Of a stretch of DNA of 64,000 nucleotides, positions 15,209 to 23,995 are shown piece after piece. Origin of the DNA: Prevotella sp. (GTDB lineage: Bacteria; Bacteroidota; Bacteroidia; Bacteroidales; Bacteroidaceae); contig JAFYYV010000051.1 of the NCBI GenBank assembly GCA_017557405.1, positions 1 to 64,000 on the forward strand, given 5' to 3'. Made by a program: the position numbers and the translations under genes. The notes under the pieces were generated by a model that saw only the letters and a program-made list of their open reading frames with translations, searched no databases and was not told the DNA's origin. How positions within the stretch are numbered: the stretch's first letter is position 1; every line of letters begins with the position of its first letter.

Positions 15209-15988
15209 ATGAATAATAAGATTAACAAACTGTTTGCGGAAAGCAAAGACCGCAAATTATTGTCGCTTTACTTCTGTGCTGGTTGCCCAACGTTGGAAGG
15301 CACGGCAGACGTGATTCTGACATTGCAACGTCGAGGCATCGATATGATAGAGGTCGGAATGCCGTTCAGCGACCCATTGGCCGATGGTCCTGTCATCCAA
15401 AGTGCAGGAACTATTGCTTTGAAGAATGGAATGACAACGGAAATCTTGTTCCACCAACTACGCGAGATCAAGGATCAAGTTCAGATTCCATTGGTGTGGA
15501 TGGGTTATCTCAACGTGGTGATGCACTATGGTTTCGAGCCATTCTTCAAGGCGTGTGTCGAGGCTGGAATCTCGGGAGTCATCATTCCCGATCTGCCTTT
15601 CAAGGATTATCTGGATGTGGTGAAACCGATTGCTGATCAATACGATCTGCGCATCATCATGATGATAACGCCAGAAACTTCGGAAGAGCGTATCCGTTTC
15701 ATCGACGAACATACTGATGGCTTCATTTACATGGTGTCGAGTGCCAGCATTACAGGTGCGCAAAGCTCGTTTGGCGATGCACAATTGGAATACTTCCGCC
15801 GCATCAATGCCATGAATCTGAGGAGCCCTCGCATGATAGGTTTCGGTATCTCGAACAAACAGACGCTTGAGAGTGCTCAGGAAAATGCTGCTGGTGCCAT
15901 TATCGGCTCCAAGTTCGTGACGCTGCTCAACGAGACAAAAAATGCCGATTTGGCTATGGACAAACTATATAAAGCATTGGAGCAATGA
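15209..15988 (+). CDS. trpA: Tryptophan synthase alpha subunit
   Basis: The protein has 259 residues. TrpA signature motifs are visible: MIEVGMPFSDPLADGPVIQ with the catalytic Glu and Asp region, and GVIIPDLPFKDY. The substrate phosphate loop lies near SASITGAQ, followed by GFGISNK and GAIIGS. It releases indole from indole-glycerol phosphate for TrpB. Its stop overlaps the start of the thioesterase gene (ATGA), so translation of the two is probably coupled; trpB is 425 bp downstream rather than adjacent. Confidence 0.95.
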   Translation: MNNKINKLFAESKDRKLLSLYFCAGCPTLEGTADVILTLQRRGIDMIEVGMPFSDPLADGPVIQSAGTIALKNGMTTEILFHQLREIKDQVQIPLVWMGYLNVVMHYGFEPFFKACVEAGISGVIIPDLPFKDYLDVVKPIADQYDLRIIMMITPETSEERIRFIDEHTDGFIYMVSSASITGAQSSFGDAQLEYFRRINAMNLRSPRMIGFGISNKQTLESAQENAAGAIIGSKFVTLLNETKNADLAMDKLYKALEQ

Positions 15989-16398
15989 CACTGAAAGATA
16001 TTTTGAATACCAATGATCGTTTTGCTGCTTGCAATGGAATTCAACTGACTGAGGTCAAAGAAGGCTATGCGCGGGCGGAAATGACAGTTGGCAAGGATCA
16101 TCTCAATGCAGGTGGTGTTTGTCAGGGAGGTGCGTTGTTCACATTGGCCGATTTGGCATTGGCAGCTGTGATGAACAGTCGTGGCAAATTGACTTTCGGG
16201 ATCGGCAATAGCATCTCGTATCTGCATTCTGCCAAGGTGGGTGACCATCTTGTGGCTGAGGCAGTGGAGACGTTGAATCACCACAAGATTCCTTATTGTG
16301 AAGTAAAAATCAAGAACCAACAGGGCGAACTCATCTGTGCGATCACGGGAATGTCATATCGCAAAGATTCGCCAATGCCGTTCGATTCATTGATGTGA
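15985..16398 (+). CDS. PaaI-family hotdog thioesterase inside the trp operon
   Basis: The protein has 137 residues, typical of single hotdog-fold acyl-CoA thioesterases. It shows the family pattern: GYARAEMTVGKDHLNAGGVC, GGALFTLADLALAAVMNS and the strand GNSISYLHSAKVGDHL. The Asn in HLNAGG and the Asp in FTLAD correspond to catalytic positions in PaaI. It overlaps trpA by 4 bp and sits 15 bp before trpB, so it is under trp control. Its substrate is unknown; possibilities are an aromatic acyl-CoA side product or a passenger function. Confidence 0.85.
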   Translation: MTLKDILNTNDRFAACNGIQLTEVKEGYARAEMTVGKDHLNAGGVCQGGALFTLADLALAAVMNSRGKLTFGIGNSISYLHSAKVGDHLVAEAVETLNHHKIPYCEVKIKNQQGELICAITGMSYRKDSPMPFDSLM

Positions 16399-16413
16399 TA
16401 AAAAAATACAATT

Positions 16414-17622
16414 ATGAGCAAAAACTATTTCATAGACGAAAAAGGGTTCTTCGGAAAGTATGGTGGAGCCTACGTTCCTGAGATTCTGTATAAATGTGTG
16501 CATGACCTGCAAGACGCCTATCTGCCCATCATAGAGAGCGAGGAGTTCAAGAAAGAATATCATGCCTTGCTGAAAGATTATGTGGGTCGTCCGTCGCCGC
16601 TTTATTTCGCGCGTCGGATGAGTGAGCGATATGGTTGCCAACTATACCTGAAACGTGAGGATTTGAACCATACGGGTGCTCACAAAATCAATAACACCAT
16701 CGGTCAGATTCTGATGGCAAAACGTATGGGGAAGACGCGTATCATTGCCGAGACGGGTGCTGGTCAGCATGGTGTGGCTACAGCCACTGTGTGTGCGCTG
16801 ATGGATATGCAATGCGAGATCTTCATGGGCAAGACTGATGTGGAACGCCAGCATACCAATGTGGAGCGCATGCGTATGCTTGGTGCGACAGTACATCCTG
16901 TCACAACGGGAAACATGACGCTCTCAGATGCTTGTTCAGAGGCTATTCGCGACTGGTGCTGCCATCCGCAAGACACGTTCTATATTGTTGGTTCCACAAT
17001 GGGACCACATCCTTATCCTGATATTGTGGCTCGCATGCAGAGCATCATCTCTGAAGAGATCAAGTGGCAATTGCAGGAGAAGATTGGACGCGATTACCCT
17101 GATTATCTCATTGCTTGCGTGGGTGGTGGCTCGAATGCCGCTGGCACCATCTATCATTACATCAATGACGAACGTGTGGGCATCTATCTGGCTGAGGCTG
17201 GTGGTCATGGAATCGATACCGATTACACGGCGGCCACGATGCATTGTGGTACCGAGGGCATCATTCATGGTGCACGTACGCTTGTGATGCAGACAGACGA
17301 CGGACAAATCAAGGAGGCTTTCACCATCTCGGCTGGTCTTGACTATCCAGGTATTGGTCCGATGCATGCAAATCTGGCTGAACAGGGTCGCACGCATGTG
17401 ATGGCCATCAACGATGATGAAGCCATTTATGCTGGTTATGAACTCACGCGCATGGAGGGCATCATCCCCGCCATCGAGAGTGCCCATGCCATTGCGGCTC
17501 TGAAGAAATTGACGTTCAAACCCGATGATGTGGTGGTGTTGACAGTCAGCGGACGTGGCGACAAAGATGTGCAGACTTATCTCAACAACAAGGAAATGGC
17601 TAAAGAATATGGAGACTTTTAA
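16414..17622 (+). CDS. trpB: Tryptophan synthase beta subunit
   Basis: The protein has 402 residues, the length of the common TrpB1 form. It carries the pyridoxal-phosphate lysine motif REDLNHTGAHKINNT, TGAGQHGVATAT, the phosphate loop VGGGSNAAGTIY and the C-terminal SGRGDKD. It condenses indole with serine. The preceding gene is the thioesterase rather than trpA, but both subunits are in the same operon and would be made together. The 3' end overlaps trpE by 14 bp. Confidence 0.96.
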   Translation: MSKNYFIDEKGFFGKYGGAYVPEILYKCVHDLQDAYLPIIESEEFKKEYHALLKDYVGRPSPLYFARRMSERYGCQLYLKREDLNHTGAHKINNTIGQILMAKRMGKTRIIAETGAGQHGVATATVCALMDMQCEIFMGKTDVERQHTNVERMRMLGATVHPVTTGNMTLSDACSEAIRDWCCHPQDTFYIVGSTMGPHPYPDIVARMQSIISEEIKWQLQEKIGRDYPDYLIACVGGGSNAAGTIYHYINDERVGIYLAEAGGHGIDTDYTAATMHCGTEGIIHGARTLVMQTDDGQIKEAFTISAGLDYPGIGPMHANLAEQGRTHVMAINDDEAIYAGYELTRMEGIIPAIESAHAIAALKKLTFKPDDVVVLTVSGRGDKDVQTYLNNKEMAKEYGDF

Positions 17623-19039
17623 TTATATAGCTTGTTCGCGTCGCATTCTGGGTGACCTCTATACCCCCGTGGGCGTGTATATGCAGTTGCGCGACATTCA
17701 CCCACAGAGTGCGTTGATGGAAAGTAGCGACTTCCACAATCATGACAACTCACGCTCGTTTATCGGTTTGAATCCCATTGCCCAAATCTCGGTGGCTCAT
17801 GGTGTGATTACATCCACTTACCCTGACGGTACAACAGAGAGCATCGTGATTGATGCCAGCGTGAAAGGAAAGGCGATGAAGATGGTGGCTGAGGCCGTGA
17901 ACAACTTCATCCAACATTTCCATGTGGAGGGCGAGGCTGCTCATTATTGTGGCTTGTATGGCTATACGACATTCAATGCCGTTCGCTATTTCGAGGATAT
18001 CGAGGTGAGGGACGAGACGATGGAGAAAAACGATGCACCAGATATATTATATATAATGTATAGGGACATCATCGTCTTCGATCACTTCAACAACCAGATG
18101 ACACTTGTCGCACTGATGCCCGACGGTAAGGAGGAAGATGCAGAAGCCGAACTCGCCAAACTGGAGATGCTCATCAACAAGCAGAACGCCAAGGCTTACG
18201 CTTTCCATCCCGTTGGAGAACCCGTCTCACCACTGACCGACGAGCAGCACAAGGCTAATATTCGTCAGTGCATCAAGCATTGCTTGCGTGGTGATGTGTT
18301 CCAAATAGTCATCTCCCGCCGTTTCATACAGAAATACGAGGGTGACGATTTCAAACTCTATCGCGCCTTGCGTAGCATCAACCCCAGCCCTTACCTCTTC
18401 TATTTCGATTTCGGTGGTTTCCGCATCTTCGGTTCTTCACCCGAAACCCACTGCCGCATCGAGGGAGACAAGGCTTTCATTGACCCCATTGCAGGCACTA
18501 CCAAGCGAACGGGCGATAGCGAGCAAGATCAGAAGAACGCTGAATACCTGCGCAACGATCCCAAGGAGAATGCCGAGCATGTGATGTTGGTTGATTTGGC
18601 TCGCAACGACTTGAGTCGCAATTGCCACGATGTGCATGTTGACTTCTATAAGAACATGCAGTTCTATAGCCACGTCATCCATCTGGTTTCGCGAGTCAGT
18701 GGAACGCTCGACGATAATGCCGACCGTATCCGTGCTTTCTTCGAGACCTTCCCTGCCGGCACGTTGAGTGGTGCTCCGAAAGTCCGGGCCATGCAACTCA
18801 TCAGCGAGATAGAACCCCATAATCGCGGCGCATACGGTGGCTGTATCGGTTTCATCGGATTGAACGGCAACCTGAACCAAGCCATTGTCATTCGCACGTT
18901 CATCAGTCGAAATGGCGAATTGTGGTTCCAGGCAGGTGGCGGCATCGTGGCCAAGAGCAACGAGGAGTATGAATTACAGGAAGTACACAACAAATTGGGT
19001 GCGCTGCGTCGTGCCATCAACATTGCAGAGACAATATGA
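17609..19039 (+). CDS. trpE: Anthranilate synthase component I
   Basis: The protein has 476 residues from ATG at 17609, which overlaps the end of trpB by 14 bp; an upstream start would add 18 residues inside trpB. The N-terminal half includes the allosteric region (LMESSDFHNHDNSRSFIG, corresponding to the LLES feedback site with Met for Leu). The C-terminal chorismate-binding domain has VFQIVISRRF, DPIAGTTKRTG, EHVMLVDLARND, TFPAGTLSGAPKVRAM and the last helix. It converts chorismate and ammonia from TrpG to anthranilate. Confidence 0.95.
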   Translation: METFNYIACSRRILGDLYTPVGVYMQLRDIHPQSALMESSDFHNHDNSRSFIGLNPIAQISVAHGVITSTYPDGTTESIVIDASVKGKAMKMVAEAVNNFIQHFHVEGEAAHYCGLYGYTTFNAVRYFEDIEVRDETMEKNDAPDILYIMYRDIIVFDHFNNQMTLVALMPDGKEEDAEAELAKLEMLINKQNAKAYAFHPVGEPVSPLTDEQHKANIRQCIKHCLRGDVFQIVISRRFIQKYEGDDFKLYRALRSINPSPYLFYFDFGGFRIFGSSPETHCRIEGDKAFIDPIAGTTKRTGDSEQDQKNAEYLRNDPKENAEHVMLVDLARNDLSRNCHDVHVDFYKNMQFYSHVIHLVSRVSGTLDDNADRIRAFFETFPAGTLSGAPKVRAMQLISEIEPHNRGAYGGCIGFIGLNGNLNQAIVIRTFISRNGELWFQAGGGIVAKSNEEYELQEVHNKLGALRRAINIAETI

Positions 19040-19611
19040 ATAAATCGATCAAAATCGTAATCATAGATAACTACGACTCTTTTACCTATAATCTTGCGCA
19101 TTTGGTAAAGGAACTTGGAGCCGACGTGACGGTTTATCGCAACGATCAGTTCGCGCTCAATCAATTGGAACCGTTTGACAAAATCATCCTCTCGCCAGGT
19201 CCTGGAATCCCTTCTGAGGCAGGTCTGCTGCTCGATGTCATCAAGGCGTATGCTGGCAAGAAACCCATTCTAGGCGTCTGCTTGGGGCATCAGGCCATTG
19301 GTGAGCATTTCGGTGGACAGTTGACAAATCTCTCGGAGGTTTATCATGGCGTGCAGACCGAAGGCACTCAGTTTGGCACCGACCCCATTTTCGCAGGATT
19401 GCCCAAGCGCATCATGATGGGTCGTTACCACTCGTGGGTGGTTGACCGTGTGGGATTCCCCGATTGTCTGGAGGTGACCGCTGTGAGCGACGATGGTCAG
19501 ATTATGGCCTTGAAGCATAAGAACTACGACATTCATGGCATTCAGTTCCACCCCGAGAGCGTTCTCACTCCCGATGGGCGCACGATGCTTGGCAATTGGT
19601 TGGAGTTGTAG
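19036..19611 (+). CDS. trpG: Anthranilate synthase component II, glutamine amidotransferase
   Basis: The protein has 191 residues. It has the class I amidotransferase triad: Cys in GVCLGHQAIGEHFGG, and His and Glu in GIQFHPESVLT. DNYDSFTYNLAHL is the typical start. It supplies ammonia to TrpE; in some bacteria the same protein also serves PabB. It overlaps trpE by 4 bp (ATGA) and is the last gene of the operon; no clear terminator follows before the repeat region. Confidence 0.95.
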   Translation: MNKSIKIVIIDNYDSFTYNLAHLVKELGADVTVYRNDQFALNQLEPFDKIILSPGPGIPSEAGLLLDVIKAYAGKKPILGVCLGHQAIGEHFGGQLTNLSEVYHGVQTEGTQFGTDPIFAGLPKRIMMGRYHSWVVDRVGFPDCLEVTAVSDDGQIMALKHKNYDIHGIQFHPESVLTPDGRTMLGNWLEL

Positions 19612-19637
19612 TTCTGTTAGAGACCATAAATGAGCGT

Positions 19638-19747
19638 GTCAAAGCTATGGAATGACGCGGTCAAAGCTATGCAATGACGTGGTTAAAGCTATGCTTTGAG
19701 GGGCTCAGATGCCACCTGTAAACCCCTCAAAGACCACCTCTGACAAA
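19638..19747. repeat. Degenerate 22-bp tandem repeats downstream of trpG
   Basis: Five consecutive 22-bp units start at 19638, 19660, 19682, 19704 and 19726. The first three share GTCAAAGCTATG (one T for C), the next two share CTCA-A---CCACCT. Arms CTTTGAGGGG (19694-19703) and CCCCTCAAAG (19723-19732) form a perfect 10-bp stem. Just downstream, AAAGCATC/GATGCTTT and TCTGGATG/CATCCAGA are interleaved inverted repeats, which would make a pseudoknot if transcribed. No coding frame is supported. Confidence 0.7.
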
Positions 19748-19884
19748 GCATCTGGATGCACTCCCAAAATGATGCTTTCTCATCCAGAAATGGTGGTTCG
19801 CGAGTCATTTTATGCTATTTTCGGCAAAAACCATCACTTTTCAGCCCCTTCCGAAAAGGCCATTTCGGGTGCAAAACCCATGCG

Positions 19885-20213
19885 TGTGACAATTGGGACA
19901 ATTAGACACCCCTTTTTTGCGTGCCCCGATTTTGAGTTATTCGCGCAGGGAGCTGATTATCAATAAGTTACAATAATTAATTAATAATAATTAATAATAA
20001 TTATATATATATTAACATATATATTATATTATATATATACATTTATATAGATATATAGATAGATTTAGTTGTTTCTATCTCTATTTTAGGCTGAAAAACC
20101 ACCTTTTGAAACGGCACCATTGAGGAACTCTAGGCATCCTCCCCTACGGGGGGAGGTTGGGAGGGGGCTCTTAGTGCGTAAAAAACGACTGTCTAATTGT
20201 CCCATTTGTCACA
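19885..20213. mobile_element. Possible MITE bounded by 24-bp inverted repeats
   Basis: The sequence TGTGACAATTGGGACAATTA plus GACA at 19885-19908 recurs inverted at 20190-20213 with one mismatch. A run of six T and some weaker similarity extend the arms inward to about 40 bp. The interior is very AT-rich (19966-20075) and holds one copy of the GC-rich palindromic repeat near the right arm. No transposase frame is present. A non-autonomous transposon is one reading; a long RNA or cruciform hairpin is the other. Confidence 0.45.
20138..20169 (+). repeat. GC-rich palindromic repeat, copy R0
   Basis: CCTCCCC-TACG-GGGGGAGG followed by TTGGGAGGGGGCT. This 32-bp sequence has the same architecture as six copies found within and just after glf (R1-R6 at 33124-34696): palindrome with a TAC-type loop, 3-nt spacer, purine-rich tail ending in GGCT. 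It is the only copy I see outside the glf region in this window. Confidence 0.8.
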
Positions 20214-20275
20214 AGTGTAAAAATACACGTTGCCCAGTCATTTTGTTCTCCGTTGCGGAAAAATATTGTTTTTGC

Positions 20276-20307
20276 TTTGGTGGTTAAAGCGAAAATGGGT
20301 ATTTTTG
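20276..20307 (+). promoter_or_regulatory. Promoter of the UpxY-like gene
   Basis: TTTG at 20276-20279, a 20-bp spacer and TATTTTTG at 20300-20307 match the Bacteroidetes consensus. The start codon is only 20 bp beyond the -7 box, so the leader is short (about 15 nt). Confidence 0.75.
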
Positions 20308-20327
20308 CAGAAAAATAAAACCTCTGC

Positions 20328-20885
20328 ATGGAAGAAAGCAATCCGATAGATACCACTCCCTGGTATGCCATCCGTCTATTTTCGTTGAGGCTGAAGGCTG
20401 CCAGAGGATATTTTGAAGAGAAGGGATTGGAGTATTTTGTCCCGATGCATTATGTCGATGTCCTCGACAAGGATAACCATATCCGCCACGTGCTGAAACC
20501 TGTGGTGAGCAACTTGATTTTTGTGAAGTGCACGGTGAGCGATGCTGATTTGGTGGAGCTCATCAAGGACTCAAACATCAAGATGGCCATTCTGACGCGT
20601 AGCCGAACAGACCGCACCTTCTGCGAAATACCTGCCAAGCAGATGCAGGAATTCCAAATCATGTGCAATCCTGAGATCGAACTTCGCAAATATCTCAGTG
20701 AAGAGGAGGCTCGCTTGAAAGTGGGAGCCCCCGTGCTGGTGAAATATGGTCCGTTGAAGGGATTGACGGGCAAATTGGTTCGTAGCAGCAAGAAATACTA
20801 CTTGCTGAAGGAAGTTCCAGGCATGGGAGTCATGCTGAAAGTATCGCGCTGGTGTTGCGTGTCTCTCGAGGGCGAGAAAAACTGA
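20328..20885 (+). CDS. UpxY-family transcription antiterminator (NusG paralog)
   Basis: The protein has 185 residues. The NusG N-terminal domain begins at TPWYAIRLFSLRLKAARGYF and is followed by LEYFVPMHY and VSNLIFVKC. The C-terminal KOW domain is VGAPVLVKYGPLKGLTGKLV. UpxY proteins of Bacteroides prevent premature termination in the long leaders of capsule operons, and are normally the first gene of the operon they serve. Here the gene stands alone, 11 kb before the polysaccharide locus, convergent with prfC. It may act in trans on that locus or serve another one. Confidence 0.88.
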   Translation: MEESNPIDTTPWYAIRLFSLRLKAARGYFEEKGLEYFVPMHYVDVLDKDNHIRHVLKPVVSNLIFVKCTVSDADLVELIKDSNIKMAILTRSRTDRTFCEIPAKQMQEFQIMCNPEIELRKYLSEEEARLKVGAPVLVKYGPLKGLTGKLVRSSKKYYLLKEVPGMGVMLKVSRWCCVSLEGEKN

Positions 20886-20893
20886 ATTCCCGT

Positions 20894-22480
20894 TTAGAAC
20901 TCACTCGTGAAATGGAAGCGGATGTGCTTGAAGTCTTCCTGAGCCATCTGCAACACATAACCTGAGTCGGCCAAGAAGACATCACGTCCTTCGCGGTCTT
21001 TAGCCATATACTGGTATTTTCGCTTCTTGAAGGCTTCCAATTCTTTGTCATCGTCAGCCTCCACCCAACAAGCCTTGTAGAGATGCACAGGTTCCCAACG
21101 GCAACGGGCATTGTATTCATTCTCCAAACGGTATTGAATGACTTCAAACTGCAGTTGTCCGACCGTTCCAATGATTTTGCGACCGTTGAACTGGTTCACG
21201 AACAACTGTGCCACACCTTCATCCATCAGTTGGTTGATACCTTTCTCCAACTGTTTCGACCGCATGGGGTCGTCGTTCTCTATGTATTTGAACATCTCGG
21301 GAGAGAACGAGGGGAGCCCACGGAAATGCAGCATTTCACCTTCGGTCAGCGTGTCGCCAATCTTGAACGTTCCATTGTCTGGAAGTCCCACGATGTCGCC
21401 CGCCCATGCTTCGTCAATGGTGCTCTTGCGTTGAGCCATGAACTGAGTGGGAGATGAGAATCGCAATGTCTTTTCTTGACGCACATGCAGATAGGGTTGG
21501 TTGCGCACAAAACGACCTGAACATACCTTGCAGAAGGCGATGCACGAACGATGGTTGGGGTCGATGTTGGCTGTAATCTTGAAGATGAATCCCGTAAACT
21601 TCGGTTCGTCGGGTTCCACCTCACGCTCTTCAGCCTTCGTGGGTTTGGGACTTGGAGCGATTTCAACGAAGCAGTTCAGGAGTTCTTGCACACCGAAGTT
21701 GTTCAGAGCAGAACCGAAAAACACGGGTGCCACCTCAGCCGAGCGATAGGTCTCGAGTTGGAAATCGGGATAGACGCCACTAATGAGCTCCAAATCATCG
21801 CGCAATTGTTGTGCATCTTGCTCACCCACGCGGCTATCGAGTTCATCGCTGTTGATGTCAATCTCCACCTTCTCCGTCACACGCTGCTTGTCGGGTGTAA
21901 AGAGGTCGAGTTTTGTTTCATAGATGTTATACACTCCCTTGAACTTCGCTCCTTGGTTGATGGGCCATGAAAGGGGGCGCACCTTGATTTGGAGTTCCTG
22001 TTCCAACTCATCGAGCAGATCAAATGGGTCGCGTCCTTCGCGGTCCATCTTGTTGATGAAGATGATGACAGGTGTGTTGCGCATGCGGCAGACCTCCATC
22101 AGTTTGCGAGTTTGGGTCTCTACACCTTTAGCTCCATCCACCACGATGATAGCCGAGTCAACGGCAGTTAATGTGCGGTAGGTGTCTTCTGCAAAGTCTT
22201 GGTGGCCAGGGGTGTCAAGGATGTTGACTTTGTATTCAATGTCCTTTCCTTCAGGCGTATAATCGAATTCCATCACCGACGTCGACACCGAGATACCACG
22301 TTGTTTCTCAATGTCCATCCAGTCGCTGGTGGCTGTCTTGCGGATCTTGTTACTTTTTACGGCTCCAGCCACCTGTATCTGTCCACCGAAAAGCAGGAAC
22401 TTCTCGGTCAAAGTGGTCTTACCGGCGTCTGGGTGCGAGATGATTGCAAATGTTCGTCTACGTTCTATTTCTTGTATCAT
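20894..22480 (-). CDS. prfC: Peptide chain release factor 3
   Basis: The protein has 528 residues, the normal RF3 length. The GTPase motifs are [12 protein letters not shown] (G1), [11 protein letters not shown] (G2), [16 protein letters not shown] (G3) and [12 protein letters not shown] (G4). The remainder matches EF-G-like domains II and III, ending with the RF3-specific C-terminal domain ([17 protein letters not shown]). It recycles release factors 1 and 2 from the ribosome. It is downstream of rfbD on the same strand with 108 bp between them. Confidence 0.96.
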   Translation of the reverse strand: MIQEIERRRTFAIISHPDAGKTTLTEKFLLFGGQIQVAGAVKSNKIRKTATSDWMDIEKQRGISVSTSVMEFDYTPEGKDIEYKVNILDTPGHQDFAEDTYRTLTAVDSAIIVVDGAKGVETQTRKLMEVCRMRNTPVIIFINKMDREGRDPFDLLDELEQELQIKVRPLSWPINQGAKFKGVYNIYETKLDLFTPDKQRVTEKVEIDINSDELDSRVGEQDAQQLRDDLELISGVYPDFQLETYRSAEVAPVFFGSALNNFGVQELLNCFVEIAPSPKPTKAEEREVEPDEPKFTGFIFKITANIDPNHRSCIAFCKVCSGRFVRNQPYLHVRQEKTLRFSSPTQFMAQRKSTIDEAWAGDIVGLPDNGTFKIGDTLTEGEMLHFRGLPSFSPEMFKYIENDDPMRSKQLEKGINQLMDEGVAQLFVNQFNGRKIIGTVGQLQFEVIQYRLENEYNARCRWEPVHLYKACWVEADDDKELEAFKKRKYQYMAKDREGRDVFLADSGYVLQMAQEDFKHIRFHFTSEF

Positions 22481-22488
22481 AAGTATTT

Positions 22489-22588
22489 GGCACGGATTAC
22501 ACAGATTTCATTGTTTTCCTTTGTATGTATATATTATTCTTTTCTATTATGAAATACCCCCAACTGTTTTATTCATATAATCTGTGCC
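22489..22588. repeat. Inverted repeat filling the prfC-rfbD gap
   Basis: GGCACGGATTA at 22489-22499 pairs with TAATCTGTGCC at 22578-22588 (10 of 11), enclosing 78 AT-rich bases. The left arm belongs to the common ACGGATTACACAGATT-type intergenic motif of Bacteroidetes. It might weakly terminate rfbD transcription, but the large loop makes that uncertain. Confidence 0.4.
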
Positions 22589-23443
22589 TTAAATAACGAG
22601 ATTATGGATGCACTCAGCGAGACTGTCTTCCCAGTACGGGATGTCGAGGCCATAGGTCTGCTTGATCTTCGTTTTGTCAAGGACACTATAGTGTGGACGA
22701 GCGGCTGGAGTGGGGTATTCGCTGGTATGGAGCGGACGCACCTGACAGTTTTTGATGCCAGCAATGCGATGAATGGCTTTTGTGAAGTCGTACCATGAAG
22801 TGACTCCCTCATTGCTGAAATGATAAATGCCTGGCACAATACCTTTGTTGATGGCCATGAAAATGGCTACAGCCAAATCGTGGGCATAGGTGGGAGTGCC
22901 GATTTGGTCGAAAATGACACCCAGCTCCGACTTCTCTTTCCCCAAACGCAACATTGTTTTCACGAAGTTGTTGCCAAAGGAGGAATACAGCCATGCCGTG
23001 CGAATGATCATTGACCGCTTGCAGAGTTTCAACACGTTGAATTCGCCCACCAACTTTGTTCGTCCGTAAACACTGTTCGGGCAGGTATCTTCGTCCTCTG
23101 TGTAAGGAGTGTGGTTGGTTCCATCAAACACGTAGTCGGTCGAGATTTGAATCATCCAACCTTCGTGTTTGTCGATGGCGGCTGCCAAATATGCGGGAGC
23201 CTCGGCATTCAGACGGGTACAAAGTTCCTCGTTGCTTTCTGCTTTGTCCACAGCCGTATAGGCGGCGCAGTTGACTATTCCGTCAATATGGTTCTCGTCT
23301 ATAAATCGGTTGACGGCTTCAGCATCGGTGATGTCAAGTTCGGCAACATCGGTGTTGAAATAATCATATTGTGGGTTCATTCTTTCAAGCAACTGCATTT
23401 CGTTGCCCAGCTGACCGTTGCAGCCTGTGATGAGGATATTCAT
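22589..23443 (-). CDS. rfbD: dTDP-4-dehydrorhamnose reductase
   Basis: The protein has 284 residues. It is a short-chain dehydrogenase with the NADPH loop TGCNGQLGNE, the INTER-Asp region (DITDAEAV), the catalytic motif STDYVFDG and Y-x3-K at VYGRTKLVGE, and the RmlD feature RTAWLYS. It reduces dTDP-4-dehydrorhamnose to dTDP-L-rhamnose. No rmlA, rmlB or rmlC lies in the window. It is separated by 3 bp from the DUF4924 gene upstream and probably belongs to a LysE-DUF4924-rfbD operon. Its product may feed the polysaccharide locus further on. Confidence 0.94.
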   Translation of the reverse strand: MNILITGCNGQLGNEMQLLERMNPQYDYFNTDVAELDITDAEAVNRFIDENHIDGIVNCAAYTAVDKAESNEELCTRLNAEAPAYLAAAIDKHEGWMIQISTDYVFDGTNHTPYTEDEDTCPNSVYGRTKLVGEFNVLKLCKRSMIIRTAWLYSSFGNNFVKTMLRLGKEKSELGVIFDQIGTPTYAHDLAVAIFMAINKGIVPGIYHFSNEGVTSWYDFTKAIHRIAGIKNCQVRPLHTSEYPTPAARPHYSVLDKTKIKQTYGLDIPYWEDSLAECIHNLVI

Positions 23444-23446
23444 GAT

Positions 23447-23995
23447 TCAATCGTCTTCAAATTTCAAACCTTCTGTCTTGTCTTTGATATAATAGTCGGA
23501 GAGCATTCCGATGAAAGTGGTGATTTCCTTGATGGCATGCTCCGTATTGGGGGTGATTTCTTTCTTCTGCAAACGCAGGAGCATTGTTCCGTAAAGTGCG
23601 TTCATACAAGTCTCTATCTCACCCGTCTCCTTGTCTCCTTTGTTGCGTAGTTCGACAATGAACGGCAACACCTTATAGTATTCGGCATTGTAGAATGGGA
23701 ACTTGGTGCTATTGAGCAGTTGGGCGTTCAGCTCCGCCATATCTTGCAACACGATTTGGTTGATTTGCAGATGACCATGTTCACGCTTTCCCTCTTGGTT
23801 CATCATCGTGACTAGATTGCCATACCAATCGACAAGTTCTTCTTTTTGCTCGTCATCGTAGTCGAATTGCTCGATGTATTCACGACGGATGCGTGAGAGG
23901 GAGCAACCGTAAACGCGGATGATATCTTCGACCTGCCACATGTAGAGCAAGTATTCGGCAATGCTTTTCTTGCGTAATTCTTGTGCTATGAACAT
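23447..23995 (-). CDS. DUF4924 family protein
   Basis: The protein has 182 residues and is all-helical by appearance: FIAQELRKKSIAEYLLYMWQVEDIIR at the N-terminus (split here by no gap) resembles the DUF4924 family of Bacteroidetes. It has no signal peptide or membrane segment, so it is cytoplasmic. Function is unknown. It begins directly after the LysE gene stop and ends 3 bp before rfbD, an arrangement I recall for other Bacteroidetes, which suggests a link with rfbD or the exporter. Confidence 0.75.
   Translation of the reverse strand: MFIAQELRKKSIAEYLLYMWQVEDIIRVYGCSLSRIRREYIEQFDYDDEQKEELVDWYGNLVTMMNQEGKREHGHLQINQIVLQDMAELNAQLLNSTKFPFYNAEYYKVLPFIVELRNKGDKETGEIETCMNALYGTMLLRLQKKEITPNTEHAIKEITTFIGMLSDYYIKDKTEGLKFEDD

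Noticed and set aside
19709..19966. An 85-codon frame downstream of trpG
   Set aside because: The sequence is explained by phased repeats and inverted repeats; the product resembles nothing known.
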